The notes beneath the pieces were generated by a model, which was not told the DNA's origin, ran no database searches, and saw nothing but the letters and a program-made list of their open reading frames with translations. DNA of 64,000 bases, from the NCBI GenBank assembly GCA_014529385.2, contig CM043953.1:88962342-89026341 (forward strand), read 5' to 3'. The position numbers and the translations under genes are program-made. The DNA is from Adiantum capillus-veneris (lineage: Eukaryota > Streptophyta > Polypodiopsida > Polypodiales > Pteridaceae). Shown piece after piece: positions 10,441 through 21,709 of the stretch (its first letter is position 1; each line of letters starts with the position of its first letter).

Positions 10441-11280
10441 ATCATGTTGGTGATGATACCAGCCTAAAGCATCAACTAAATGCATGAAATTGATCAAAAG
10501 CTTGCTTGATGATCAATGCAATAACAAAAAACCAAACCTGAGGCTGTTCGAGCAGATGCACTAAATGTTTCTTCTACACTTTTGTTGAAATACGCCTTCA
10601 ACATACATCCTTGTAGTTTGGCGACACCCGTGTATTTCTTGTTCAAAAGGCTATGACTTTGTCTTTGACTTCCTCTATAATGGCAATCCTTGTGTGTGGT
10701 TGTTGTCACTCGCACAAATGCAATGGCAGCCGTGAATGTTGTTTCCATCTAGATCTAGCGGCATAATAATTTCTTCGATGCACTCCAAGAAACAGCGATG
10801 AAGCTGCTATATTTGGTTTTTGACTACTAGAGTTCATAACCATCATGATACTTGCTCATTAAATAAGCAATTCTCTCGATTTTTTTGGTCGTCTAACATC
10901 CTTGAGAGCATTGTGCAATCTGTTGATCAAACTCTTGTAATTCTCAGATGGTTTGTCAGCTCCTTCACATTTAAATTGCAAGCCTCTCAATGCACGATGG
11001 TTAAGAATGGCTTTGATTATTTCTCCCTTTGCATCGTTATCAAGCCCTTGCGTGCAACGTTTGAAGCACTTGATTACCTATGATGTGATGATTTGGCGCT
11101 TTGTCTTGCTTAATTTCACTTGTTTAATTGTTGATTCCCTTTCCTTTGCTTTTTCTCAATATGCACGCTTTCTTTGTGTTTCATATTGCCTGATTAAAGT
11201 CTACCTCCATGAGGAACACTTGAATGAACCGACACATAAACATGATGTGCCTTGAGGATCCATTGCTGGTGCAAGAGGAG

Positions 11281-11417
11281 GAAATTCCATGTTGACGGAA
11301 TTCTTTACTTATGAAACCATCTCTTGATGAACCTTCTCAATGGAGAACAATTCCGTGTTGATGGTATTGTTTACTAATGCAACCATCTCTAATTAAATCT
11401 TCTTGATGGAGAACGTT
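11281..11417. repeat. 65-bp tandem duplication
   Basis: TTCC(A/G)TGTTGA(C/T)GG ... CTCAATGGAGAACAA is repeated at about 11,285 and 11,350, with a partial third unit. It overlaps the putative start of the transposase-like gene. Confidence 0.5.
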
Positions 11418-11463
11418 TGGAGGGAGTCCTAGAGGTTGTTATAGAGAAATAGGGAGGGTCCTG

Positions 11464-11464
<1 letters not shown>

Positions 11465-11494
<30 letters not shown>

Positions 11495-11501
11495 GGGGGG
11501 G
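11465..11501. repeat. (AG)n followed by G18 tract
   Basis: A short AG microsatellite runs directly into 18 consecutive G residues (11,484-11,501). The length in the assembly may be unreliable. Confidence 0.85.
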
Positions 11502-11636
11502 TTTTTGAGCACTATGCTTTAGGCAGGCGATCAATGCTTATACAATTTCCACTAAGCTAGAAGGGAAGTATATACGCTACAAAGAATACACAAATACCAT
11601 GTAGGTTAATTGGAAGATGTGGACAAGCAGCTCTTC

Positions 11637-12683
<1,047 letters not shown>

Positions 12684-13630
12684 TTGATATTCTACTATTT
12701 ATAGCAGCTGACAGGTAAAAAAAGGCCTGAAAAATCTAAGCCTATGCGAACAAATATATACTTTGTACATTCTATTATTCAAGTGCTCTTTTATGAGCTT
12801 TGGCCATTTATGATCGGCCGGCCAGTTTGTACTCACTTTTACCATTCAAGAAATCTAAAAATCAAATACGTGTAAGAGGGAAATGGTGACTCTTGCACGG
12901 GGAGAGATTTCACCCAGTATTCATGTCTTTCTTCTCTCCTCTCCTCCCTTCTCTCTCGCCAAGCCGGCGTAGCACTCCGCTCTAGGAGGTGCACCTACAC
13001 ATGTTCTTTCGCTCTCACCCACTCTCTATCTCTCTCTATTCGCGTATATCATTGAATATGTACTCGTGGATATGTCAGGTATGTAGATCTATCATTTTAT
13101 TGTATGTAGCGTTTTATTGTATGTAGCGTGTTATTTTACATATTTTGCAGGGATGCCGCGTCTTTCATTTTGTTATAGAATTGATATTCTACTATTTATT
13201 GCAGCTGACAGGTGGAAAAAGGCTTGACAAATCTAGGCCTACGCGAAAAAATATATACTTTATACATTTTATTATTCAAGTGATCTTTATGAGCTTTGAC
13301 CATTTATGATAGGCAAACCAGTTTGTACTCAAGAAATCTATAAATCAAATACGTCCAAGAGGGAAATGGTGACTTTTGCACGGGGGAAGATTGCACCAGT
13401 GTTCGTGTCTTTCTTCTCTCCTCTTCTCCCTTCTCTCTCGCCAAGCCAGGGTAGCACTCCGCTCTAGGAGGTGCGCCTACACATGTTCTTTCGCTCTCTC
13501 CCCCTCTCTATCTCTCTCTGTTTGCGTATTATGTGCTTGTGGATGCGTCAGGTATGCAGATCTATCGTTTGATTGTCTGTAGCGTGTTATTTTATATATT
13601 TTGCAGGGACGTCGTGTCTTCCGTTTGTAA
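12684..13630. repeat. 497-bp tandem duplication
   Basis: Copy 1 starts at 12,684 and copy 2 at 13,181, both with TTGATATTCTACTATTTAT. The copies then share the tracts around AGCTGACAGG, GTTTGTACTC, TCTCTCGCCAAGCC and TATTTTGCAGGGA. They differ by scattered substitutions and small deletions; copy 2 is about 450 bp. A CT-rich block followed by TTTTGCAGGGA at each unit's end looks like a splice acceptor, but no exon follows. Confidence 0.8.
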
Positions 13631-13865
13631 CACTTGGTGCCAATCATTGTTGCACAAATCAGCACAAGTGGAACCTGATCGAGCATTTTCCAGCTCAGCA
13701 GTCAGAACGGCGAAAGTGTGTGCTAATCATTGTTGTCCACGTTAGCGGCATAAATCTTCCTAATGATCCAACAACTCGGCTTTAGGACTATCGATCAAAA
13801 TGTACCTAAAAAATCAGTGAACACTCTCACAAGCTTGGCCCCCCTCCCACCGACCATTGACGGCC

Positions 13866-14028
13866 GGGAATGGTCATCCACTAACCATTCCCTAAAAGAA
13901 AGGGCGACCACATGGCGACCGACGAATGACCAACCCTTCAAAAACCACTTCCACCATGGCTCTCGACATCCACCGGTCACCATGTGGTCGCCCTTTCTTT
14001 CAGGAATGGTCAGTGGATGACCATTCCC
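13866..14028. repeat. Foldback / MITE-like inverted repeat
   Basis: The arm at 13,866-13,915 (starting GGGAATGGTCATCCACT) and the arm at 13,980-14,028 (ending TGGATGACCATTCCC) are near-perfect reverse complements over about 49 bp with only a few mismatches. Weaker pairing extends about 10 bp inward (CATGGCGACCG / CGGTCACCATG). The loop is about 45-65 bp. Each arm also holds a smaller inverted repeat (GGGAATGGT ... ACCATTCCC). No clear target duplication was seen. Confidence 0.7.
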
Positions 14029-14359
14029 TACACCTTATCTCCTTGCTTGCCTTGTGTTACTCTAGGAATGCCAATCATTGCAAACATTATGGCTATGAAT
14101 TATGAAGGGTTTTCGTGATTGTGCGCGCATGTGGTTGTCTCTGAGGATTTGGATACAGCTATGCTGCTTTCCATGGGTGTGGGACGAACCCACATGCGCC
14201 TGAGATTAGCGAAGCGATTGGAGGCCGACCCCAACTGCTGAGCCAAACAAGGTAGACGTCATTGATGAAGCCGTTACATTTTCCGCAAGTTTGATCAACT
14301 TTGATGTTATTACGTTTGAATAAGAACCCATATGACAAACTCTTGATATATTTAACGTT

Positions 14360-14480
14360 GATGAAACTCGAGCAAACACACCCAGACCCAATCCCTTGAC
14401 TCTTCCTTGTGGCTCGAAAGGGCATAGTACCAAGCTCTTTAGAAGAAAAACCTTTCCAACAAAAGGATCTCACTCCTGAG
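14360..14480 (+). repeat. Dispersed repeat fragment, copy also at 28.12 kb
   Basis: ATGAAACTCG(A/G)GCAAACACACCCAGACCC through AAAAGGATCTCACTC is repeated with few differences at 28,118-28,247, in the same orientation. It appears to be part of an unnamed repeat family scattered around the Tat insertion. Confidence 0.75.
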
Positions 14481-14599
14481 CGGCAACGGTTAAAGATCGA
14501 GGTGTTTGCCCCCATGTAGGTGTAGGTGACCGACTAAGCCCGTTTGGAGGGCTGGCGCTGCTTTCAGCATTGTGTATAGTAGGAGACGTTGAGACTTCA

Positions 14600-14790
14600 T
14601 CTACTCGCATGAGAGTGTAGCGGAAAAGGCGCACGCTAGGACAACGCAGGTGTTGGGTTCGAGACGTGTCAATCCTGCGTTGACCAATATTTTGGTCAGC
14701 TGGTTGTTGCCCGCCGAGTTTAACTGGATACCGGATGGGACGTGCTTACCACGATGGCAAGCACCCCGAGATATAAACAACGCCAAAGAG
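14600..14790 (+). mobile_element. Candidate tRNA-derived SINE, copy 1
   Basis: An RNA polymerase III A-box-like TAGCGGAAAAGG (14,618-14,629) and a B-box-like GGTTCGAGACG (14,656-14,666) are 38 bp apart, as in tRNA-derived promoters. Downstream are two hairpins, TTGACCAA-TATT-TTGGTCA and a GCTTACCA-CGA-TGGCAAGC stem, followed by CCCCGAGATATAAACAACGCC. A second copy lies inverted at 15.24-15.49 kb. Confidence 0.5.
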
Positions 14791-15049
14791 GATCCGGAGT
14801 TAGAATTTAGGCTATTGGGAGGATGTCAAGAATGGCAAGAGTATTAAAAGGAGCGCTGAATTGGTGAGTACATGATGGAAAGAGAAGGCTGAAAGGAATT
14901 GAACAAGACAATCCAACAGGGTCAAGGGGCATTTAGCTATGAGATGGCTTCAATAGCATGGATGAGAGCAATGGACAGTAAGAAGAGGATTCATCACCAA
15001 AAAAGACCGACCTTGGTGCACAAGGCAAAGTGCGGTGCATCCGACAAGC

Positions 15050-15232
15050 ACATATGGTTTTTTGGGTCTTCAAGTTCATGTCTGCTATGTAATAGGATCG
15101 ACTTGGGATGACCCTTCAAGAAAATGTGGTTGAGTTTTAAATGATTTTTCTTTGGAATAAACAAGAGAGGGATTTCAAGCAGGTGGGCAGCTTGGAGAGA
15201 GAGAGAGAGAGAGTTTTCCATCTTTGTGGGCT
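15050..15232 (-). repeat. Dispersed repeat, inverted copy at 28.25-28.44 kb
   Basis: The stretch from the CATATGGTTTTTTGGGTC region through AGCAGGTGGGCAGCTTGG to a short GA run is the reverse complement of 28,250-28,440, with small differences. Confidence 0.75.
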
Positions 15233-15241
15233 CAGGAGGGT

Positions 15242-15490
15242 GTTGTTTATATCTCGGGATGCTTATCATCGTGGTAAGCACGTCCCAACCGGTATCCAGT
15301 CAAACTCAATGGGCAGCAACCGATTGGCGTTGTTTATATCTCGGGGTGCTTGCCATCGTGGCAAGCATGTCCCAGTCGGTATCCAGTCAAACTCAACGGG
15401 CAGCAACCGATTGACCAAAATATTGGTCAATCGGGATTGACACCTCGAACCCAACACCTCCACTGTCCCATCATACGCCTTTCTCTCCAG
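15242..15490 (-). mobile_element. Candidate SINE, copy 2, with 87-bp internal duplication
   Basis: On the minus strand, A-box-like TGGAGAGAAAGG then B-box-like GGTTCGAGG precede a perfect 11-bp inverted repeat CGATTGACCAA-TATT-TTGGTCAATCG (about 15,409-15,434). The 3' segment occurs twice, starting at 15,242 and 15,329. One unit has the stem GCTTGCCA-TCG-TGGCAAGC, the other GCTTATCA-TCG-TGGTAAGC. The changes are paired, so the stem is kept. Confidence 0.5.
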
Positions 15491-15700
15491 TGCTTCCTGT
15501 CTCTTTTTTCTCTCTCGACTCCTTCCCTTTTTTCCTGATTGTCGACCTCCTTCAATTTCCCTTTCCAGCGTTATAATGAATGCTTCAGATGGCCTTGATA
15601 ACCAGGTGACGAGGAGGGGGACGGGCTGCAGAGGGGCGCCATTCCACAAAAAAGAGAGGGCAAGAGGCAGTGTTGGTCATCATCCGCAATGATTACAAAG
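15480..15700. repeat. Repeat shared with 28.74-28.94 kb, second part inverted
   Basis: 15,480-15,612 (CTTCCTGTCTCTTTTTTCTC ... TGATAACCAGGTGACGAGGA) matches 28,745-28,862 in the same direction. The next ~85 bp (GGGGACGGGCTGCAGAGGGG ...) match 28,862-28,940 in the opposite direction. Confidence 0.75.
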
Positions 15701-16400
15701 GACTTACATTTTTCCCACATTACTTTTAAAAAAGATTGAACCAGGGGTGGGTTCCCACCCAAACACCTTTCCCTCATAGGTTGCTCCTTGTCGTGCAAGG
15801 CATGGCGTTCTTTTGCAAGTTGTCCATCTCCGCCTTCTCTCCCTTTGCAAAAGGGTGGCCTCGAGCACCTTCTTAGTATGGCCGCCCTTGCATATCTGTT
15901 CTTGTGAGCTGCCCTCCCAATGGCCTCCCACATGCCTTCATGTGGCTTGCAGAAGACCTTCCGTTACCGATCATGGATAGATTGCAACCATCGACGGGCT
16001 CAAATTTGTAACTCTTCTTTAATTCCTTTTAGCTTGTAGCTCATCTCCTTAGTTCCATGTTGAGTGACGATAGCCGTTGATTGGAGCATCACCAACTTCA
16101 TAGCTCGCTAGACTATTGGCCAAGAAGTATCTCCCTGATGGCCATATTTAAGATTCAAAGAATCATCCTGAGTGCGCTTGCCCTTTAAAGTTTACACATA
16201 GCTATAGCTCTTATGCACTCTAGCACCTACATTGATAAATCTCTCATGCTTGACGAAAGTATTGCCCTCCTCTAGAGTGCACCAGTTGAGAGAGATTCGG
16301 AATCCATCATCTTTGACCAACCCCTTAGTTGAGCATTCATGCTCAACTCAAGCTGAATGCTTAACTCAAGCTTCACTGTAGAACTATGAGCAAGAGCTGC
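15701..16400. other. No clear gene; weak minus-strand coding look
   Basis: Minus-strand frames of 75-120 codons occur here, but no motif or start was recognised. It may be the eroded 3' part of the minus-strand pseudogene above 16.4 kb. Confidence 0.3.
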
Positions 16401-16402
16401 CT

Positions 16403-18001
16403 TTAACCTGAAAACATGAAAAGGACCATATGTACATTGTAGTAGGATTTGAGATCATTGACTCTACTGCCTCCACCTACTAGATACTCAATAAGGAGCT
16501 TTACCTCGATCGAAGGGAAAACTCCGAGCCTTCCAACTTGTAGACGGACATCCTCCTGGATCCCAGAGAGTAGACATACGCTTTCCAGAATTGCAGCTAC
16601 AAAGAACAGGCTCACAACAAAAGCATCCTTACACAGAAGACTTACCCTTCGCCATCACTTTAGGATTTGTAGCTGCCATGCCATTACCAATCCATCCAAA
16701 ACATAATTACCATGAGAGCATATACCCTTAAATGCACAAGAACCTGTCTACAAACCAACACATGCCAAACCGCACCCCAAAGCCTGGGAACAATTATCAC
16801 ACCATTACGATCAAGACCGGTAACTTCCAAGAGGCACTGCAAAGCATGCATTCCTAAACAGAGGCATATGAAGCACTTAAAGATATTAGAGGCATCCGCA
16901 TAAGCCAAAGACTCCTTTGGAACATCTGTGATTGACTCAAGAGGCACTCCCTCATCAAGCAAATGATCAAGACACTCATGCGTAATAACTTCAAGCATAC
17001 CAGTATCTAAGGGAGAAGAAAGAGGTACATAATCACCTTCTTCTAATAAGAGACTGTAAAAAAACCAATGTCATCACCTCCATCATCAGACAAACTCTCT
17101 CCTTGCACCATATCCTCTTCAACAGACATCACCTCCACTATAGCCTCAATCTCTATCACCACCTATTCCTCGACAGTAGATGATTGCCCAACCCCTTGCT
17201 CTTGCAGAGCTTCTACCGCCGGACGAGCCAATCTCTCCTCCTCTGATTGCACTCGCTCAACCACCACATCATCAGCTAAGCAAGACAAGAATTCATCCCA
17301 TAACTCTCCAGACTCCAAGTCGGCATCAACATTGTGTAGAGGAAATTTTTCCTCCTTCTTACCACATGATGACTTGCACTCCAAGGCTGCATCTCCATCG
17401 GTTCCCACAAAGTCTGCTACTGGAGACAACTCTCTACGTCCACACACCGACTCTGGGACTTGATGCACCTTTGTGTGCTGCTGATCATGGCAAGGTTGCC
17501 CACCCTCTTGCTCTAGGAAACCAGCACCCGATACCACTTTGTAGTCTTCATTTGGACAGGGTACACCATTTTTATGTATACCATCCTCCTCACTGTCTTG
17601 CTCTCCTCCAGTATATGCTTCATTGAGTACTCCATCTAAAAGCCCGCTAGAGATCCCAAAATCTTCCGCAATTATGGAGCTTCTATCACTTTGATCAGCT
17701 GTAGATTCACATGCATATCTAATACCGGTAGAGTTCGCCGACTCTTCACTGTCAGAGACTGACGCTTAATTGGTGGTTAATCCCATGAACCTCGTTTGAT
17801 CCTCACAAAATGCCATACGTAGGGCCGACTCGATATGGTACCACCTCCTTTGGTATGTTGCTGAGAGGTTGCAGTATACTTTCCATGCAGCTTCGAGAAG
17901 CCCTTGCTACACATAATCTGCCTTTTCTTTGTTTGTGCAGACCTGCAACTCCTCCATCTCTAGCTCCACGAGCCATATCCAAGGTCGAATCCTTTGCCTT
18001 G
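16403..18001 (-). pseudogene. Gag-like minus-strand pseudogene, 3' part (split by the Tat insertion)
   Basis: From 18,001 down to about 17,160 a single frame carries only two stops (near 17,905 and 17,768). Its start (RIRPWIWLVELEMEELQV, then ATYQRRWYHIESALRMAF) has the Trp-rich helical look of a retroelement gag. A Ser/Asp/Glu-rich region follows (VSDSEESANS, later CGKKEEKFPLHN). Removing the retrotransposon and one target copy joins this frame without a shift to 27,953-28,050, so the insertion cut this gene. Further minus-strand frames at 16,998-16,403 may be its continuation. Identity is uncertain: gag-like is inference from composition. Confidence 0.4.
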
Positions 18002-19499
18002 TGATGCATGGTTTTTAGGACCCCTTCTGAAGATGCAATAAAGGCACAGTCAGTTGTTGGGGAGATGAGGATACTCTAGTCCAAGGGATCTCGAAAGAGA
18101 AGAAAAATCTACTTCACAAGCACCAAAGAGTAAAAAGTGCCATGGAGAGAAGATACGTGGGAACGAGCTCTTATGCATGCCTACAACCTATATCTTACAG
18201 AATAGTCCATTCTAGGTGTGAATTTCTAGTGAAATTTACACGAGGATGTTCGTGTGGACTCACAACACAGCATACTCCGTTTTCACTTTTTTACCGACAG
18301 TAAATATTTTTTACCTACAGTAAATATTTTTCACCTACATGGTAAATACAAATCACTTTTTACCTACAGTAACTTTTTTTACCCATGGTAAATATTTTTT
18401 ACTGCACCATAAGTATTTGATAGGTAACAGTTCACTGTTACTAGAAGCAGTGATTGGGCATCAACAATGCAGTTACAGGAGGAGAAAAGGGGAAAATCTT
18501 ATGGTAAAGGTGAGTCAACAGGGATAAAGACTTTTGAGTTGAAAAGAGACATGCTGATTTTTTCAAAGAACACATGTCAAAAGAAGCCATGGTTGAGGAT
18601 TTTTTGAGAATTTGATATTCAGGAGGACCCAGCAGGTCCCCCCCTGACATGTGCAGAACCTCCAGTTTCAACAGCCACCTTACCTGCTCTTAAATGCTGG
18701 TCAAGGCCTTATCCCCATGTGTCACAATCAGAAAAATCAGCATTTACCCTCCCCTCTCACATCACTCTAGAGAATATCTTGATGGTGACATATCAGGTGA
18801 CCTCAATCTGTTGACCACCCTAAGCAAAAAGTAACCCCAATCAGCAGATTTAAGCATGTTTATCCCTAATCCTAAACTCTCTCAGAAACCTATATAAGGA
18901 GGCCTTCTCTCACTCAAAACCAACACTTCACCCCCTTCACCAAGCAATGAAGCTATGACGACATTGCTCACAACGAGGAGCTATGGAGGGAGCTCTACTC
19001 TCTCTCCCTCTCGCTCTCTCCCTCTAGTATGCTACATTACTAGCCCTAAAACCTAAATAAGGAGTCTTCTCTCATGCTCCATGGCCACCATCCTCGCCAT
19101 CATTCTCTAAGGTATTGATGTGTTGCTAGTAGGATCATACCTACTTGCTTGGTTGATTGTTTTTTTTGACAAGGGATTATGCCATCCTTGGCTTGCTTCT
19201 CTATATCCTTGTTATGTATGATCAGATGCCGTTGTATTGTTAAGCTGATGTCTTGTGTATATATATGCTACATAAGGTCCCTAAGCTTCGTTTCTATGTG
19301 TTTTGCCATATGTTTTGATGCCATCATAATGCCAGAAGTCTCACTTGCCTATGTGCACTATGTGTGAGGTCCCTAAACCTCTTAATTTAGGGTGGTGCCC
19401 CCTTTGTTTTGTTCTTTTCTTGTTTGCATGAGGCGTGGTTTGTGGAGTGTGCACGAGTACAGAGGCCACCCGATTGCACTGCTCTTTTTCCCGCTATCA
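18002..19499 (+). repeat. 5' LTR of Tat element
   Basis: 1498 bp. U3 holds several short copies of TTTTTACC(T)ACAGTAAATA near 18,290-18,420. A TATA box (TATATAAGG) lies at 18,891, placing the transcript start about 30 bp further on. The R/U5 part has CT-rich tracts near 19,000-19,025. About 98.5% like the 3' LTR by eye. Confidence 0.93.
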
Positions 19500-19502
19500 T
19501 TT

Positions 19503-19522
19503 TGGTGCCCCCACTGAGGAGG
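19503..19522 (+). promoter_or_regulatory. Primer binding site of Tat element
   Basis: TGGTGCCCCCACTGAGG begins 4 nt after the 5' LTR. It starts with TGG, complementary to a tRNA CCA end. I did not identify which tRNA. Confidence 0.6.
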
Positions 19523-19582
19523 GCTACACAGACCTTCAGTCCACAAGCAATGAAGATGTGCAATCTTCATTGCTTGTGGAAT

Positions 19583-20017
19583 CTACAACATGGACGAATG
19601 GCGTGAGGAGTTTGCAACCTACAACATGGACGAATGGCGTGAGGAGTTTGCAAATTGGAGAACAGAAAAGGAGGAGGCTTTAGAGGCCTTAAAATCTTTC
19701 ATCGAGGTCTTGTTACCAGGTTGCAGTGAAATTCAAGAAGTAAGTTCTTCTACATGCCTTGTTCGTGATCGTCGCCAACGAAGGAGAGTAAGAAGAAGAG
19801 CTTGATATACCTCTCCTCTCAACCTATGAGTGCTCCAGAAACCTCCAACGCACACGAGCTTGAAATATTCTACATCAACATACACGAAGGTACTGTGACA
19901 CACATTAAGGGAAGAGAAAGCATCACCAGACCTCTCTTTCCTGAGGAGCCGACTAAGAGGAGGAAGATCACCTCTACACCTAAGTGGCCCAAGGCCGCAG
20001 CGCGTGCTCAAGCGTAA
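19583..20017 (+). CDS. Small ORFs in the Tat 5' leader
   Basis: An ATG at 19,590 opens a 71-codon frame whose start is a perfect 36-bp tandem duplication (MDEWREEFATYN / MDEWREEFANW), followed by a basic tail. An ATG at 19,826 opens a 63-codon frame in another phase, starting MSAPETSNAHELE and including EEPTKRRKIT. Neither matches a known domain. They could be parts of one leader ORF broken by indels. Confidence 0.35.
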
Positions 20018-20054
20018 GGTAACATTTGGCTTAATCTCATTAATAAGGGATTAC

Positions 20055-20588
20055 ATGACCACTACAGGCAAGAAAAAGGCTAGTGAGCAACCAACTTCAA
20101 CCTCCAACTTGCAACCACGACTCTCACCCCTAAATCCTCCTGAAGCAAAGAGGCGAAGGCTTGCCTACAAGATTGCCGCCCGTCTGCGAGTGCTCCCAGT
20201 GCACTTTGTGAATCCAGACACCACCAATCCCAAGCCAACCTCCTGTCCGCGTGAAGATCACTTTGGATATTGTCCTAAGTGCTTTGGAGACCGGGTGAAA
20301 AGCCTCCCTGCCCTACCTTTGCTGCTAATTTTCAAGAAGTTATCTCAATCTAAGGAAACTATCTTAGTTGATGATGTGCTGCACATTAATGGTGTCACTT
20401 TCATTCGTCATGCTGATTATGGTAATAGCATCCAATTGTTGCTTGCTAAAAGGCTCAGCATTGTACAAAGTGTTGCCATCACGCCTTACATCTTCACAGA
20501 TGCATCAGGAAGAGTCGAAGTGATCCGAGGTGCTGACCTTCTGTGGCTGATCAGGCTCATTGGTCCCAAGGTGGTGCAACTAAGCTAG
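20055..20588 (+). CDS. Tat element extra ORF upstream of gag
   Basis: 177 codons from ATG (MTTTGKKKASEQ). A basic Pro-rich N-terminus (PPEAKRRRLAYK) comes before a possible small Cys cluster (CPREDHFGYCPKC) and a hydrophobic C-terminal half. A GTG 17 codons upstream keeps the frame open, but ATG is the normal choice in plants. No domain was recognised. Its place between LTR and gag matches the extra ORF1 known from Ogre-type Tat elements, whose function is also unclear. A further 75-codon ATG frame follows at 20,605-20,832. Confidence 0.5.
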   Translation: MTTTGKKKASEQPTSTSNLQPRLSPLNPPEAKRRRLAYKIAARLRVLPVHFVNPDTTNPKPTSCPREDHFGYCPKCFGDRVKSLPALPLLLIFKKLSQSKETILVDDVLHINGVTFIRHADYGNSIQLLLAKRLSIVQSVAITPYIFTDASGRVEVIRGADLLWLIRLIGPKVVQLS

Positions 20589-20923
20589 GCTCTTGTGTGT
20601 AAGTATGGATGCCAATAATGAGAATGATGATCCCCGCATGTTTCCTTTCCATTTTGTGCGTCATATCCGTGTGAATATTTGTATTGATAGAAAAATCTTT
20701 TATCAGCAAGGAATAGCCCTGTTGTTTGGAGCCGAGAGACTTGGGGAAATTTTGCGCTCTCCTCATCCTGTCATTCTACCCTTACTAGACTATTACCATT
20801 CCTTTGATGTGTCGATCTTCATCCTATTTTGAGATAAGTTGTGCTAAAGCTCCAAATTGTAATTACCATACTCTATTTTAAAATAAATTGGAGCTGTTTG
20901 TGTAATTGTTTACTCTCTCACTT

Positions 20924-21709
20924 ATGGCCTTCCCTAATTTTTATGGTAAGCCTGGGGAGGTTGCTCCAGACTTTTTGGATAATTTGGAAATGGCCTTTCT
21001 GGTATCGGGAAGGGATGACGAAGCTACTAAGTTAAGGGCCTTTCCTTTGGTCTTGAGGGAAGGTGCAAAATTATGGTATCAAACTTTGGCACCTGAAGAA
21101 AGAAGAGACTGGGAGTCCTTAAAGATGGCCTTCATCGAAGAATTTCGCCGCCATGAGCCACCAGAGGAGATATGGAGACAGCTCTTAGAGCTACGCCAAA
21201 CATCACCCAATGACTATAGAAGCTATGAAGGAAAGTTTTCCAACCTGTGGGAGAAATGGTGTGCATCACTAGGTGAAGGAGAAAGGGCGCCAGAATGCCT
21301 AAAGAAGGACTGTTTCCTGGCAGGGCTTTACCCCATCCTTCGAGAAAAGGTAAAAGGTAAATTCCCAGATACCTTTGATAAAGCTATGACTTATGCAAGG
21401 GAGAAGGATAGGAAGTTAAAATTCCAAGCTCAACTACAAGGGGGAATGGAGCCTCCACCGCTAGCTCAACCTACGGCAAGGGTAGTAGCAGGGACAGGAG
21501 CAACAGACCAAGAGTCCTCTCAACAAGAATTACTTCAACAAATCACCAATCAACTAGAGAGCCTGTCCATCAATCTGGTTCAAGGTGTAAGGGCTCCCCA
21601 GCCAGGAAATGAACGAAATAAACAAGAAGGAAAAAGGCAAGCACGTGAGTACATTTGCTACAACTGTGGAGAGGTGGGTCACGGCATGTATTATTGCCCC
21701 CATCCATGA
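20924..21709 (+). CDS. gag: Tat gag (capsid/nucleocapsid)
   Basis: Starts MAFPNFYGKPGEVAPDFLDN. It has the retrotransposon gag core (GAKLWYQTLAPEERRDWESL, later FIEEFRRHEPPEE) typical of capsid helices, and ends with one zinc knuckle CYNCGEVGHGMYYC (C-x2-C-x4-H-x4-C), which packages element RNA. TGA at 21,707 closes it just after the knuckle. The pol frame downstream is in the same phase, so a single stop separates gag from protease. That could be a mutation or a readthrough arrangement. Confidence 0.88.
   Translation: MAFPNFYGKPGEVAPDFLDNLEMAFLVSGRDDEATKLRAFPLVLREGAKLWYQTLAPEERRDWESLKMAFIEEFRRHEPPEEIWRQLLELRQTSPNDYRSYEGKFSNLWEKWCASLGEGERAPECLKKDCFLAGLYPILREKVKGKFPDTFDKAMTYAREKDRKLKFQAQLQGGMEPPPLAQPTARVVAGTGATDQESSQQELLQQITNQLESLSINLVQGVRAPQPGNERNKQEGKRQAREYICYNCGEVGHGMYYCPHP

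Larger units (their letters stand above)
6852..11290 (-). pseudogene. Element A, gene 3: transposase-like protein (broken, array in intron)
   Basis: Read on the minus strand. A possible ATG lies at 11,290. An N-terminal part at about 11,200-10,840 reads KRQIITS, GEIIKAILNHRAL and RRPKKSRELL, and a further piece at 10,750-10,490 includes TRVSPNYKDVC. After an array-filled gap the main body runs 8690-6852. It contains FFLNFKQNHPEVQIC and LKPYLVRKL (8640-8500), a Cys-rich section (8400-8210), NFVENYTFKEQSEIQSMHW (about 7960-7905), WSDGAASQFK (about 7720-7685), LGHGKGGHDG (about 7620-7585) and a C-terminal GHHNVLSDALRIGENF segment (about 7140). The order ENYxF ... SDGxxSQFK ... HGKGxHDG resembles uncharacterised transposase-like proteins of plants and animals; a DDE/RNase-H-type catalytic core is inference. 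Stops and frame changes break it, so it is not functional. It converges on the two plus-strand genes. Confidence 0.6.

Noticed and set aside
14600-14680. A true tRNA gene
   Set aside because: A- and B-box-like sequences are present, but no cloverleaf with anticodon arm and acceptor stem could be drawn; SINE origin fits better.
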